Counted from the first letter of the stretch, positions 47,161 to 55,960 are shown. The stretch: DNA of 64,000 nt from Photobacterium sp. TLY01 (GCF_021432065.1 NZ_CP090365.1:248001-312000), one strand, 5' to 3'. Program-made: numbers and translations. The notes: generated by a model from the letters alone, not told the origin.

Positions 47161-48453
47161 TTAAGCGATATCTTCACTCGCCGTCAGGGTCGTTTTCTCT
47201 GTGCTGCGGTGATACACCTCAGTGTCCAGCTCGTCTTCACTGCGGCCCACCAGCACAGCAACCATCAGGTCGCCACAAACATTCACCGTGGTACGCGCCA
47301 TATCCAGAATACGGTCAATGCCGGCAACAATCGCCAGACCTTCCATCGGCAGACCAACTGTGGTCAGGACCAGCGACAGCATGATCAGGCCAGCACCCGG
47401 TACGCCAGCGGTACCAATCGAAGCCAGCGTAGCTGTCATCACGATAGCCACATAGTCGGCAAATTCCAGGTTAATGCCAAAGGCCTGCGCCACGAACAGT
47501 GCCGCCACACCCTGATACAGTGCCGTACCGTCCATGTTAATGGTCGCGCCCAGCGGCAGAACAAAACTGGACACGCCTTTCGACACACCCAGCTCTTCAC
47601 GGGCACATTTAATACTGGCAGGCAAAGTGCCTGAGCTGCTGGTGGTGGTAAAGGCCACAGCAGCCGGCGTCGCAATTCCTTTGATATAAGGCATCGGATT
47701 CAGACGACCAAAGACTTTGATCACTGCCGGATAGAACAGCAGCACATGCAGCAGGCTGCCGATGTACGCCACGGCAATCACTTTGAACAGCGGCAGCAGG
47801 ATCTCCAGACCATATTTACCGGCCACCCAGGCCATCAGACCGAAGATCCCGTAAGGCGCCAGCTTCATCACCAGTTCAGTCAGTTTGTACATGGCTTCAG
47901 CCAGACTTTCGAACACCTGAACTGCCGGTTTGCCTTTCTCACCACACAGGTTCAGTGCCACACCCAGACCCAGGGCAAAAACGATGATTTGCAGAATGTT
48001 CCCGGTTGCCAGTGCACTGATAGGGTTGTTCGGAATGAGACTGAGCAGTGTCTGAACCAGAGTCGGCGCTTCTTTCGCTTCGCTCGCCGCCGCGGTTGCC
48101 GTCATCTCCAGGCCGGCACCCGGTGCCAGAATCGTGGACAGACCCAAACCGATACTGATGGCCACGGCTGTGGTCGAGAGGTAAATCACAATGGCTTTGG
48201 CACCAATGCGTCCCATCTTGCGGGTATCTTGCATCGAGGTGACACCGACCACCAGAGAGCAGAACACCAGAGGCACGATCAGCATTTTAATGGCATTGAT
48301 AAACAAGGTGCCGATAGGTTTGAGAATTTCGGCATCAGGGCCGAGCAGGCTGCCCGCAATGACCCCAAGGATCATACCGACCAGAATTTTCTTCCATAAG
48401 GCGAGTCCGCCCCACAGTCCTTTCGGAGTTGGCTTCTCGTGAGCTTGTTCCAT
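47161..48453 (-). CDS. Dicarboxylate/amino acid:cation symporter (DAACS)
   Basis: A 430-residue symporter of the GltP/GltT/DctA family. The serine-rich hairpin is AFTTTSSSGTLPAS, followed by the NMDGTALYQG motif and the substrate/cation site GIDRILDMARTTVNVCGD, where the Arg favours acidic side chains. Likely substrates are glutamate, aspartate or C4-dicarboxylates. A sigma-54 promoter and palindromic site lie upstream, with the two-component genes immediately before that, so it is the probable regulated target. Confidence 0.92.
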   Translation of the reverse strand: MEQAHEKPTPKGLWGGLALWKKILVGMILGVIAGSLLGPDAEILKPIGTLFINAIKMLIVPLVFCSLVVGVTSMQDTRKMGRIGAKAIVIYLSTTAVAISIGLGLSTILAPGAGLEMTATAAASEAKEAPTLVQTLLSLIPNNPISALATGNILQIIVFALGLGVALNLCGEKGKPAVQVFESLAEAMYKLTELVMKLAPYGIFGLMAWVAGKYGLEILLPLFKVIAVAYIGSLLHVLLFYPAVIKVFGRLNPMPYIKGIATPAAVAFTTTSSSGTLPASIKCAREELGVSKGVSSFVLPLGATINMDGTALYQGVAALFVAQAFGINLEFADYVAIVMTATLASIGTAGVPGAGLIMLSLVLTTVGLPMEGLAIVAGIDRILDMARTTVNVCGDLMVAVLVGRSEDELDTEVYHRSTEKTTLTASEDIA

Positions 48454-48563
48454 GTTATTTCCTTATCCAATTGACAGAAGTCGGGTGCATCCCCGTTTCT
48501 GCTTCGCTGTCATTGTTTACACGTCAGGATGGGCTGCGCCCATACATACAGGAGCAAGGTTAT

Positions 48564-48579
48564 TGCAAGCATGATGCCA
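48564..48579 (-). promoter_or_regulatory. Sigma-54 promoter of the symporter gene
   Basis: On the minus strand this reads TGGCATCATGCTTGCA, a close match to the -24/-12 consensus with correct spacing. The leader to the symporter ATG would be about 100 bases. The gene upstream encodes a sigma-54 response regulator. Confidence 0.8.
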
Positions 48580-48736
48580 AACAATGAACACAAACTAAGT
48601 CATTGTTATTCATAAAAAAGAACAGAAGAAGAGAGATCGAGCAACGCAAGAAGGGGTATAACCAAAGGAATAGGCACGAGCAGTAAACCCACGCCTTTCC
48701 TTTGCAAAACATCATCTTATTGACTATTTACAAAGT

Positions 48737-48758
48737 TATAACCTTTCTTTTGGTTATA
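48737..48758. promoter_or_regulatory. Candidate upstream activator site
   Basis: Inverted repeat TATAACC-N8-GGTTATA about 160-190 bases before the sigma-54 promoter, with a single half-site TATAACC at 48657-48663. Position and form fit a binding site for the DctD-like regulator. Confidence 0.55.
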
Positions 48759-48801
48759 GGGGTTCCGTCAGCCCGTCCCAGTGTGGCCTGATGCAAAGTG
48801 T

Positions 48802-50214
48802 TTATTCCGGCTGAGATTTTTTCAGTCGCTTGCTGAGTGCGGGCTGCGAGATGCCGAGAAACTTGGCCGCCAGCGACTGATTGCCCTCCGCCCGGCGCAT
48901 GGCTTCCTGGATCAGTAAGTCGCCCATTTCCTGCAGGGTCGGCAGGGACTGCTCCGGGTCGAACATCGTCAGGGGACTTCCTGCGCTCATCTCACTGACG
49001 TCATTGTCCTGATCCAGCACCCGGCGAAACACCGCCATGGATAACATCCGCGAGCGGTGCTGACTCATGGCATCATACGCCAGTGCCCTCAGCTCACGGA
49101 TATTGCCGGGAAAGGCATAGTTCGCCAGCAGCACCGGCAGCTCTTTCGGGATGGTCGGCTTGGTTTTACCCAGCTCATCGGCCGCTTCCTGTAAAAAGTG
49201 CTCCAGCAGCAAAGGAATATCCTGACGGCGCTGACGCAGAGGCGGAATGTCCACCTGATGGGTTTTCAACCGGTAATACAGGTCTTTGCGGAACTCACCG
49301 CTTTGCTGCTTTTGCACCAGATTCTGATGCGTGGCCACCACAATCCGCGCGTTCAGACGTTTCGGCCTGTCACTACCGAGGGGATAGTATTCCCCTTCCT
49401 GAATCAGGCGCAGCAGCTTGACCTGTGAGGCCTGGCTCAAATCACCGATTTCATCGAGAAACAGGGTACCGCCGGCCGCTTGCTCGATCAGACCCGCGCG
49501 GGGTTTGTCGGCGCCGGTAAACGCGCCGCGGTGGTGGCCAAACAAAGTGTCGGCAAACACATTGTCGTCCAGCCCGGCAACATTCACGCTGATCAGCGGT
49601 CCGGCACGCTCACTCAGGGTATGCAGCGCGCGGGCGATCAGCTCTTTACCGACCCCGCTCTCACCGCACACCATCACAGGCTGGCTGCTTGGCGCCACCG
49701 ATTCGAGATACTGGAACACAGAGCGCATGCCTTTATCCCGGGTAATGATGTCGCCAAAAGCCTCCGGCCGCTCCAGGGTGTCGGTCAGGAACCGGCGCCG
49801 CAGTGCATTGTGTTCCTCGCGCATTTCCTGCAGCAAAATGGCCCGTTTCACACCTTCGATCAGCCGGTTTTCCTCTGTGGTTTTCACGAAGTAATCGTAC
49901 GCGCCAAGGCGGATACAGTTGACGGCGGTTTCCACCTGATTCAGCCCGCTGATAATAATGACGCCGACTTCAGGAAATTCAGTCTTGATCTGCTGCAACA
50001 AGGCTTCGCCGGACAGGTGCGGCATGGTGAGATCCAGCAGCACCAGGCCGATATTCTCCTGCTCTATCAGAGTCATGGCATCGCGGCTGTCCTGACACTG
50101 GATGATATGGTTGATGCCGCCCCGCCGCTCCAGCACGATACTCAGGCTACGCAGAAAGGCCGGTTCATCATCCACCAGCAAGACACCAAATGCAGGGTAG
50201 CGATTTGTCTTCAT
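48802..50214 (-). CDS. Sigma-54 response regulator, DctD-like
   Basis: A 470-residue NtrC-family regulator. The receiver domain has acidic residues VDDEPAF and phospho-acceptor Asp61 in GLVLLDLTMPHLSG. The AAA+ domain has Walker A GESGVGKELI, the sigma-54 loop GAFTGA and TLFLDEIGDLSQ. The C-terminus has a Fis-type HTH (NQSLAAKFLGISQPALSKRLKKS). Its ATG overlaps the stop of the sensor kinase (ATGA). It most likely activates the downstream symporter gene. Confidence 0.92.
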   Translation of the reverse strand: MKTNRYPAFGVLLVDDEPAFLRSLSIVLERRGGINHIIQCQDSRDAMTLIEQENIGLVLLDLTMPHLSGEALLQQIKTEFPEVGVIIISGLNQVETAVNCIRLGAYDYFVKTTEENRLIEGVKRAILLQEMREEHNALRRRFLTDTLERPEAFGDIITRDKGMRSVFQYLESVAPSSQPVMVCGESGVGKELIARALHTLSERAGPLISVNVAGLDDNVFADTLFGHHRGAFTGADKPRAGLIEQAAGGTLFLDEIGDLSQASQVKLLRLIQEGEYYPLGSDRPKRLNARIVVATHQNLVQKQQSGEFRKDLYYRLKTHQVDIPPLRQRRQDIPLLLEHFLQEAADELGKTKPTIPKELPVLLANYAFPGNIRELRALAYDAMSQHRSRMLSMAVFRRVLDQDNDVSEMSAGSPLTMFDPEQSLPTLQEMGDLLIQEAMRRAEGNQSLAAKFLGISQPALSKRLKKSQPE

Positions 50215-51923
50215 GAAGCAATTGTCCCTTTCAAGGCCGGCAGCGAAAGTGTCACGCAGGTGCCTTGTTGTCGTCTGGATTCATAGTTCAAGGTGCCGCC
50301 ATGTTCACTCACAATGCTGAATGAGATCGACAGCCCTAAGCCCGTCCCGCCCTGCTCACGCTTGGTGGTAAAAAAAGGATCACTCAGGTGCGGCAGGTGC
50401 TCTGGGTCGATACCCTGCCCCTGATCGCAGATTTCCAGGATTAGCAAATTGTCAGCCGGGCTGAAACCCGTCGTCACCCTGATGCTTTGCGTTTGCGAGG
50501 TCAGCGCCTGGCAGGCATTGATGATCAGGTTGATAATCACTTGCTCAATGCGCTGGCCGTTGCCTTCAAAACACGGCAGCGGATCGCCGTATTCAACCGA
50601 AAAGTGATGAGTCGATGCCGATAGGGTGCTGTCGACCAAACGAATGGCCGCAGCCGTGACCTGATTGAGATCCACCACCTCATTCAGCGCGCTGGGTTCC
50701 TGACGGGCAAAATCCCTCAGGTCATCGACAATGCGGCGGATCCGCTGCGTCCCTGACTGCATATCATCCAGCATGGAGGGAATTTCCTCCCGCATCCGGC
50801 TGTAGGCCAGCCCGCCTAAGGTGAAATCACCATACTGCTGGTAATGGGCGTCCAGAATGTCTTCCGCGTCCTGATACGCCTCTTTGAGAATGGGTAAATT
50901 CAGCAGCAACAGACTACTGGGATTATTAATTTCATGGGCCATGCCAGACACTAAAATACCCAGCGAAGTCATTTTATCGGCCTGAATCAGTTGCTGTTGC
51001 TGGAGCTGCTGCGTTTTGGTCCGCCGGGCCACTTCCCGGCTCAGTGCCCGGTTCCAGATCATGATTCCCCCCAGCACCAGCAACAGAAGGGCAGACACGG
51101 TGGCCGCCGCCATACCCAGTTTCTTCCAGCTGATCCCCGGCGTTTCCAGCGGACCCAGCCATTTATCGTAAATCGCCTGCTGGCGGCCGGTATTTTTCAA
51201 AATCGCCAGCCCTTCGCTGAACTGGGCCAGTAAATCTTCATGGCCTTTTTGCACCGCATAACCGTAATGCTGGGCACCGAAAGGTTTTCCGGCCGGAATG
51301 ATATTCGACAACTCCAGCGCCTTGCCGGTATACAAACCCGGCAAGTTCGCCACCAGCGCGTAGTCGTGCTGACCGGAGGCCAGCAAGCGCAATCCGTCGG
51401 CGTGAGAGTCCACCAGCACCAGGTTTGCCCCCGGCTGCTGGTTGCTCAGATAATCGTGCATCGCCCCGCTGCGCTGAACAATCACAGATTTGCCCGCCAG
51501 ATCCGCAAGACTGGCGACGAAGGGGCTCCCCTTTCGGGCAAACACCGACTGGTGCACGATGGCGTGAGGCGGCGAAAAACTGTATCTCGCCTGCCGGGCA
51601 CTGGACTGGATCATGCCCTGGACAATATCAATCTCGCCCTGATCAAACTGACGGCGGATCTCATCCCATGCCCCCATTCTGATCTCGATATGGATGCCCA
51701 TCAGTTCAGCAATCGCCAGGGTCAGCTCGGTGTTGTAGCCATCCGGCTCACCGTCTTCATTGATGAATTCATAAGGCGGGTAATTGTGATCCGCGCCGAC
51801 AACAATGACCTGGCTGTCTGGTGCAGCCATCACACTAAAGGTGCAGAAGAAAGACAGTCCGACACCGAACCATCGCATCCAGGCACTCCATACGTCACGA
51901 CAGCCTGTCAGCTTTTGGATCAT
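50211..51923 (-). CDS. Sensor histidine kinase with periplasmic Bac_SBP_3 domain
   Basis: A 570-residue kinase. A signal-like segment is followed by an amino-acid-binding-protein domain (VIVVGADHNYPPYEFINEDGEPDGYNTELTLAIAELMG, to about residue 262), one membrane segment (ISWKKLGMAAATVSALLLLVLGGIMIWN), a coiled linker, the H-box GMAHEINNPSSL, an N-box INLIINACQAL and the G2 motif GGTGLGLSIS. The H-box resembles DctB-type kinases, but the sensor is an SBP domain rather than dCache, so direct sensing of an amino acid is inferred. The start at 51923 follows AAGGAAGAG. Confidence 0.9.
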   Translation of the reverse strand: MIQKLTGCRDVWSAWMRWFGVGLSFFCTFSVMAAPDSQVIVVGADHNYPPYEFINEDGEPDGYNTELTLAIAELMGIHIEIRMGAWDEIRRQFDQGEIDIVQGMIQSSARQARYSFSPPHAIVHQSVFARKGSPFVASLADLAGKSVIVQRSGAMHDYLSNQQPGANLVLVDSHADGLRLLASGQHDYALVANLPGLYTGKALELSNIIPAGKPFGAQHYGYAVQKGHEDLLAQFSEGLAILKNTGRQQAIYDKWLGPLETPGISWKKLGMAAATVSALLLLVLGGIMIWNRALSREVARRTKTQQLQQQQLIQADKMTSLGILVSGMAHEINNPSSLLLLNLPILKEAYQDAEDILDAHYQQYGDFTLGGLAYSRMREEIPSMLDDMQSGTQRIRRIVDDLRDFARQEPSALNEVVDLNQVTAAAIRLVDSTLSASTHHFSVEYGDPLPCFEGNGQRIEQVIINLIINACQALTSQTQSIRVTTGFSPADNLLILEICDQGQGIDPEHLPHLSDPFFTTKREQGGTGLGLSISFSIVSEHGGTLNYESRRQQGTCVTLSLPALKGTIAS

Positions 51924-52130
51924 GCACTCTTCCTTCATCAGCCCGGCCTGACCGGCAAAGCAGTCAGTCAGCCGGATTTGGCGACACCGGGCAGAATGTG
52001 ATATTCCGCTCAACAAACGAAGGGGCTATTTTATAGATTTGCCAACAATAGCCAAGGAAAGAAAGTGGGGCTGTGGGGGAATGCCTTTTTGTGCTTTGGT
52101 GTTGTGCCTGGGGTTTTGGTACAGCTGAGG

Positions 52131-52310
52131 TATGTCGCGCTTGAGTTCGGTGGCTTACTTGGCATTCATGAATGCGCGCCAGACACTCTTTATGGGGATA
52201 AAGAGTGCCCAGAAAGCCCTTTTTGTTCTTTGGTGTTGCCCGGGCCGGTTGTAGGCGCTCCCGGCGCCGACAACCTAAAAATTCGTCCTGAATTTTTCCC
52301 TGTGGGAGTG
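52131..52310 (+). repeat. Three-hairpin repeat, copy R3a
   Basis: Full 180-bp copy: TATGTCGCGCTTGAG at the left, hairpin 1 CACTCTTTAT..ATAAAGAGTG, hairpin 2 GTTGTAGGCGC..GCGCCGACAAC, hairpin 3 AAAAATTC..GAATTTTT, right end CCCTGTGGGAGTG. It forms a direct tandem with R3b, with an 82-base spacer. Confidence 0.9.
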
Positions 52311-52392
52311 CCATCAATGTACATTTTCAGCCCGTCAATTCCGCGACAGGCGGGAATCCATGTGGCGAGTTCTCTTTTTTTGGCTGGGTGAG

Positions 52393-52572
52393 TATGTCGC
52401 GCTTGAGTCTGGAGTCTTTCTTGGCATTCATTGATGCGCGCCAGACACTCTTTATGGGGATAAAGAGTGTCCAGAAAGCCCTTTTTGTTCTTTGGTGTTG
52501 CCCGGGCCGGTTGTAGGCGCTCCCGGCGCCGACAACCTAAAAATTCGTCCTGAATTTTTCCCTGTGGGAGTG
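52393..52572 (+). repeat. Three-hairpin repeat, copy R3b
   Basis: Second full copy in the same direction as R3a and nearly identical from hairpin 1 onward. The flank right of each copy begins CCATCAATGT and contains a GCGACAGGCGGGAATCCATG segment, so the duplicated unit is longer than the repeat itself. Confidence 0.9.
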
Positions 52573-52771
52573 CCATCAATGTGAATTTTCACCGCGTCAT
52601 TCTCGCGACAGGCGGGAATCCATGCAGCAAGTACGATTCTATGGCTTCTTTGTACAAGGTAAGTGACCGATGTCGCTTTTCTCACAAGCGTATGTGTCGC
52701 TGATTTTTTGGGGTAAGTCATGAAATACAAAAAAAATCAATAATATCAATTGGGTAGCATCAGGCGATTGA

Positions 52772-52804
52772 GTAAGATATACGACGTGATGTCGTGTATC
52801 TTAC
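52772..52804. repeat. Long palindrome before the cassette array
   Basis: GTAAGATA and TATCTTAC flank an inner ACGAC / GTCGT pair, giving a near-perfect 14-bp stem. The core ACGAC-RTGR-TGTCGT recurs at 52895-52909 (ACGACATGGTGTCGT), just upstream of the first cassette ORF. It could be an operator pair or a relic of a recombination site. Confidence 0.5.
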
Positions 52805-52924
52805 TGATATGTATATATGTTTAAGCGCAGTTAGTTTAGTACAATCAGATGTTTAAGTATTTTTTTGATTGAAAGAGTCATATGACAGAGTTACACGACA
52901 TGGTGTCGTTGAATAAAATGTTAA

Positions 52925-53245
52925 ATGGCAATCATGAATATCGAAGTTATCAAACAAGTTGTGAAGTCTTGGTTAGAAGAAGGCTACCTCGAAGGTGAGT
53001 TAGCAGTAGAGCCAGAATGGTATGTCTTGTGGCGGCCAGAAGAACTGGAAGAATTCAATCGCGACTATCAGATCGACGAATATGCTCCTGGCTTTTTAGC
53101 ATTCGGCGGCAATGGTGGAGGTGAGCTTTTGGTTGTTAATAAATCCAAGGAGGTGTTTTACATGCCGTGCATTGGCATGGCACCAGATACGGCAATTAAA
53201 ATTGCAAATAATCTGCAAGAATTTAAAGGCTACATGCAGCAATGA
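52925..53245 (+). CDS. SUKH/SMI1-KNR4-like protein (cassette 1)
   Basis: A 106-residue protein resembling the SMI1/KNR4 (SUKH) fold: EWYVLWRPEELEEFNRDYQIDEYAPGFLAFGGNGGGELLVVN, where the FGGNGGGE turn is characteristic. SUKH proteins include immunity proteins to polymorphic toxins, but integron cassettes carry many solitary members with unknown roles. It is followed within 10 bases by an attC site, so I read it as an integron cassette gene. ATG 52934 is an alternative start. Confidence 0.75.
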   Translation: MAIMNIEVIKQVVKSWLEEGYLEGELAVEPEWYVLWRPEELEEFNRDYQIDEYAPGFLAFGGNGGGELLVVNKSKEVFYMPCIGMAPDTAIKIANNLQEFKGYMQQ

Positions 53246-53253
53246 ACAAGCCA

Positions 53254-53330
53254 TTTAACAAGGCCAATCAGCATCGCGCACTACGTGCGCTGGACCTCGC
53301 TACGCTCGGCCGCTGTTGGCGGCGTTAGCC
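53254..53330 (+). repeat. attC site 1
   Basis: R'' box ATTTAAC, then GCCAATCAGC facing GCTGTTGGC (an unpaired T, as in L''/L' arms), and R' box GGCGTTAGCC. The length is about 77 bp. It lies right after cassette ORF 1. Confidence 0.8.
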
Positions 53331-53355
53331 CTTTATACAAAAAATTGAGGTTTAG

Positions 53356-54327
53356 ATGGAATATCCAAATGTTCAGTATCTTTCAAAGTATCGTATTTTG
53401 CGTAACCCAGATGGGACACTAAATGAAAATACATTGAATATATTGCGAAATAAAGCTGTGTGGTATGCCGCACCTCATACCTTTAATGACCCTTTTGATT
53501 GCAAGATTAGGCCGCTAAAAGTTCCAAATGACGGTGAGTTTATTGGTGACTTTGATGATATGGATCAGCTTGAGTATTACCTAGCATCAAGAGCAAAAGA
53601 AGCCTCTGAGCAAGGTAACGTTAGTGAGTTCAACGAGTTTCTGTATAAGTTAACTCAACGACGAAATGACAAACTTGAAGAGCAATCCAAAAATTACGCT
53701 GTAATGTGCTTTAGTGAGATTCACGATCATGGTTTGATGTGGTCGCATTATGCCGATGAGCACAAAGGTATAGTCATTACGTTTGAAAGAACTGAAGACA
53801 ATATGCTTGGTCGTTCTAGTTGCCGACCAGTTCGTTATAGTCGCCATTATCCTCGTATTACTCACGAGGAATACTGGAAAAGTCGCCAGTTTGCAACAGG
53901 TGAACATCCACAGGATCATGATGTTCTCTCTATGTGCTTATTTACTAAATATGAAGATTGGTTTTATGAAAAAGAGTGGCGGGATGTAATTCATAATTCA
54001 GATGGTACAGGGCAACTTATTGAGCTAGATGCAAAAATAAAAGGTGTCTTTTTTGGGTGTAGAACTCCCGAGGAAGACAAGAAAATTGTAAAAGACATTT
54101 TGGGCGATTCTGTAGAATATCTGCAAATGTTTCAGGCTGAGTCAGGCTTCCAGTTAATTCCAATGCAAGAGCAGCAGTGGGTTGCAGAAACTGAACGTCT
54201 AGAAAAATTAGGGCAGTACGACAATTTTGATGGCTTAGAAGTAATGACAAGATACCACGGGAAACCGAATTATTTTATTCCGCAAGAAATTGCTGAACAG
54301 CTGCTAAAGACTATGAAATTCAAATAG
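53356..54327 (+). CDS. DUF2971 protein (cassette 2)
   Basis: A 323-residue protein of the DUF2971 type: LSKYRILRN, NKAVWYAAPHTFNDPFDCKIRP, YAVMCFSEIHDHGLMWSHYADEHKGIVITFE and WFYEKEWRDVI are the conserved blocks. The function is unknown; members often turn up on islands and integrons. It is AT-rich and flanked by attC sites on both sides. The ribosome site is weak (TTGAGG), as is common in cassettes. Confidence 0.82.
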   Translation: MEYPNVQYLSKYRILRNPDGTLNENTLNILRNKAVWYAAPHTFNDPFDCKIRPLKVPNDGEFIGDFDDMDQLEYYLASRAKEASEQGNVSEFNEFLYKLTQRRNDKLEEQSKNYAVMCFSEIHDHGLMWSHYADEHKGIVITFERTEDNMLGRSSCRPVRYSRHYPRITHEEYWKSRQFATGEHPQDHDVLSMCLFTKYEDWFYEKEWRDVIHNSDGTGQLIELDAKIKGVFFGCRTPEEDKKIVKDILGDSVEYLQMFQAESGFQLIPMQEQQWVAETERLEKLGQYDNFDGLEVMTRYHGKPNYFIPQEIAEQLLKTMKFK

Positions 54328-54337
54328 TTGAGCACAG

Positions 54338-54462
54338 GGCTAACAAACAATTTAAGAGTGATTCCCCACGCTTGGCATTTTTGGTTTGGGTTTACTTTAG
54401 TGTTTACGGCGTCCAAATTGAGTGTTGTGGTAGCGTGGCTCACACCTTAATTGGGCGTTAGC
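54338..54462 (+). repeat. attC site 2 (VCR-like)
   Basis: A 125-bp site: left core GGCTAACAAAC, arms CAATTTAAGAGTGA and TCACACCTTAATTG, right core GGGCGTTAGC. Size and core sequences are those of V. cholerae repeat-type attC sites. Confidence 0.9.
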
Positions 54463-54475
54463 AATCAGGGAGAAA

Positions 54476-54823
54476 TTGAAGTTGAGTGGTTATCAATTGA
54501 ATTTAGAAAGTCAGCTGAACATGCTCAATGAGACTTGGGCTTCACTAATAAGTAATGGAGTCACCAACGAAACAGAGTTAGTTCTAGAATTTAGCTATTT
54601 ATGTCCAAATAAAGCATCAGCCATTCAACTAAACAATGCTCTCGAAAACTATGAGTCACTGATCAGAAGTGAGGGGTTAATTAACCGCTCATGGTTTGTT
54701 GAAGGATATTCTCACCCGACAACGGTAACCAAAGACATACTTGCTCAATGGTTAGACTTTATGGTTACAAAAGGTTGGGAGTTTCAATGTACCTTTGATG
54801 GTTTTGGGGCCTCGTTTAGTTAA
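54476..54823 (+). CDS. RraB-like protein (cassette 3)
   Basis: The frame reads through 115 residues; the first in-frame codon used is an ATG-less start shown as TTG at 54482 or ATG-equivalent at 54476. The body (ELVLEFSYLCPNKASAIQLNNALENYESL, then VTKDILAQWLDFMVTKGWEFQCTFDGFGASF) resembles the RraB / ribonuclease E inhibitor fold. Similarity is weak and I give it as a likely fold only. Flanked by two VCR-like attC sites. Confidence 0.6.
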   Translation: MKLSGYQLNLESQLNMLNETWASLISNGVTNETELVLEFSYLCPNKASAIQLNNALENYESLIRSEGLINRSWFVEGYSHPTTVTKDILAQWLDFMVTKGWEFQCTFDGFGASFS

Positions 54824-54825
54824 AT

Positions 54826-54950
54826 TGCTAACAAACTGTTTAAGAGTGATTCGCAACGCGTGGCACTTTCACTATGCGTTGCATTTAGTGTTTAAGGTTG
54901 TATGCGGCGGCTTAGGTATTGCGTTGCTCACACCTTAACAGGGCGTTATA
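54826..54950 (+). repeat. attC site 3 (VCR-like)
   Basis: Left core GCTAACAAAC, arms CTGTTTAAGAGTGATTCGCAACGC and GCGTTGCTCACACCTTAACAG, right core GGGCGTTATA. About 125 bp; the arm sequence is shared with attC 2. Confidence 0.9.
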
Positions 54951-54975
54951 CGGTTTTTAAAATTCAGAGGTATTT

Positions 54976-55782
54976 ATGGATTTAGGCTTAATTTTCTCAG
55001 AGTTAAATAACAACTCTGAGTATCGTTTTCATCTAGCAAAACAAGAGCCCGGTGGAACTCGCCCTATTGATGTGCTAGCTCGAAGCCATGAAGAGTGGGC
55101 TGGTTGGCAAGTATATAGAGGAACGAAAAAGGAACGTTTTGTTAAAGACAAAATAGTTAGCTTTGCCCAAATATCTGGCACAAAATTTTTGTTTGGTGGC
55201 GTTTTCGATATTACTAGCCGTGATTCAAAGCACTATGAAGTAAAATTAAACAGTCAGTTTTCTGAACTTATTGGTCGCTTGACAATTGATTACCAAGGCG
55301 ACAATACGAGAGGTACGGTCTTCACGCCTGATTATATTTTCTCACACTCAAAAGTCTCCTCGCTTTCACAGTATTCATATCAGGGTGAGCGCTTTACATC
55401 CTATGATAACGTTAACCATAGCTTTGAAGTAATGAGCATAGTTATAAAAAATGAACTCAATGACTGGAAAGTAGCGTTAAGTAGTGTTTTTGGTGTTTAT
55501 TTGCTAACTGATACTAAAACAGGAAAGCACTATGTTGGGTCGGCTTACGGAGCTAATGGTATCTGGGGACGTTGGTCTGACTATATTTATGGCTGCCACG
55601 GAAATAATAAAGAGCTAAAAGAGCTTTATGCCATAAATACTCGCGATTACTTTGAAAAGCACTTTAAGTTTACAATTCTTGAAGTTCTCTCTTCATCTCT
55701 GACTCCTGAACAAGTCATTCAGCGTGAGAGCTTATGGAAATCAAAACTTCAGACTGTAAAGTTTGGGTATAATGCGTCATAA
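54976..55782 (+). CDS. GIY-YIG nuclease-domain protein (cassette 4)
   Basis: A 268-residue protein. The N-terminal 165 residues match no family I recognise (RPIDVLARSHEEWAGWQVYRG is the clearest block). Residues 172-266 form a GIY-YIG domain with all expected residues: GVY 173-175, YVG 186-188, Arg199, Glu251 and Asn266. It may therefore be an active endonuclease, with the N-terminal part as a specificity or binding domain. It is the last intact cassette, and its attC is interrupted. Confidence 0.8.
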   Translation: MDLGLIFSELNNNSEYRFHLAKQEPGGTRPIDVLARSHEEWAGWQVYRGTKKERFVKDKIVSFAQISGTKFLFGGVFDITSRDSKHYEVKLNSQFSELIGRLTIDYQGDNTRGTVFTPDYIFSHSKVSSLSQYSYQGERFTSYDNVNHSFEVMSIVIKNELNDWKVALSSVFGVYLLTDTKTGKHYVGSAYGANGIWGRWSDYIYGCHGNNKELKELYAINTRDYFEKHFKFTILEVLSSSLTPEQVIQRESLWKSKLQTVKFGYNAS

Positions 55783-55784
55783 AC

Positions 55785-55800
55785 CGTATAACAAACGACT
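55785..55800 (+). repeat. Interrupted attC site 4 (left half)
   Basis: CGTATAACAAACGACT follows the cassette 4 stop and matches the left core of an attC (compare GCTAACAAAC). No right core GCGTTA follows; the sequence instead enters an IS110-type remnant. Confidence 0.6.
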
Positions 55801-55819
55801 ATGGCGTCAATCGTTAAAA

Positions 55820-55957
<138 letters not shown>

Positions 55958-55960
55958 TTA

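Noticed and set aside
49480..50286. A 268-codon open frame on the plus strand over the DctD-like gene
   Set aside because: It is fully antisense to a clear response-regulator gene, with no recognisable motif.
52131..52572. R3a/R3b considered as attC sites
   Set aside because: They have three separate hairpins and lack the GTTRRRY/RYYYAAC cores; the same repeat also occurs far from the cassette array.
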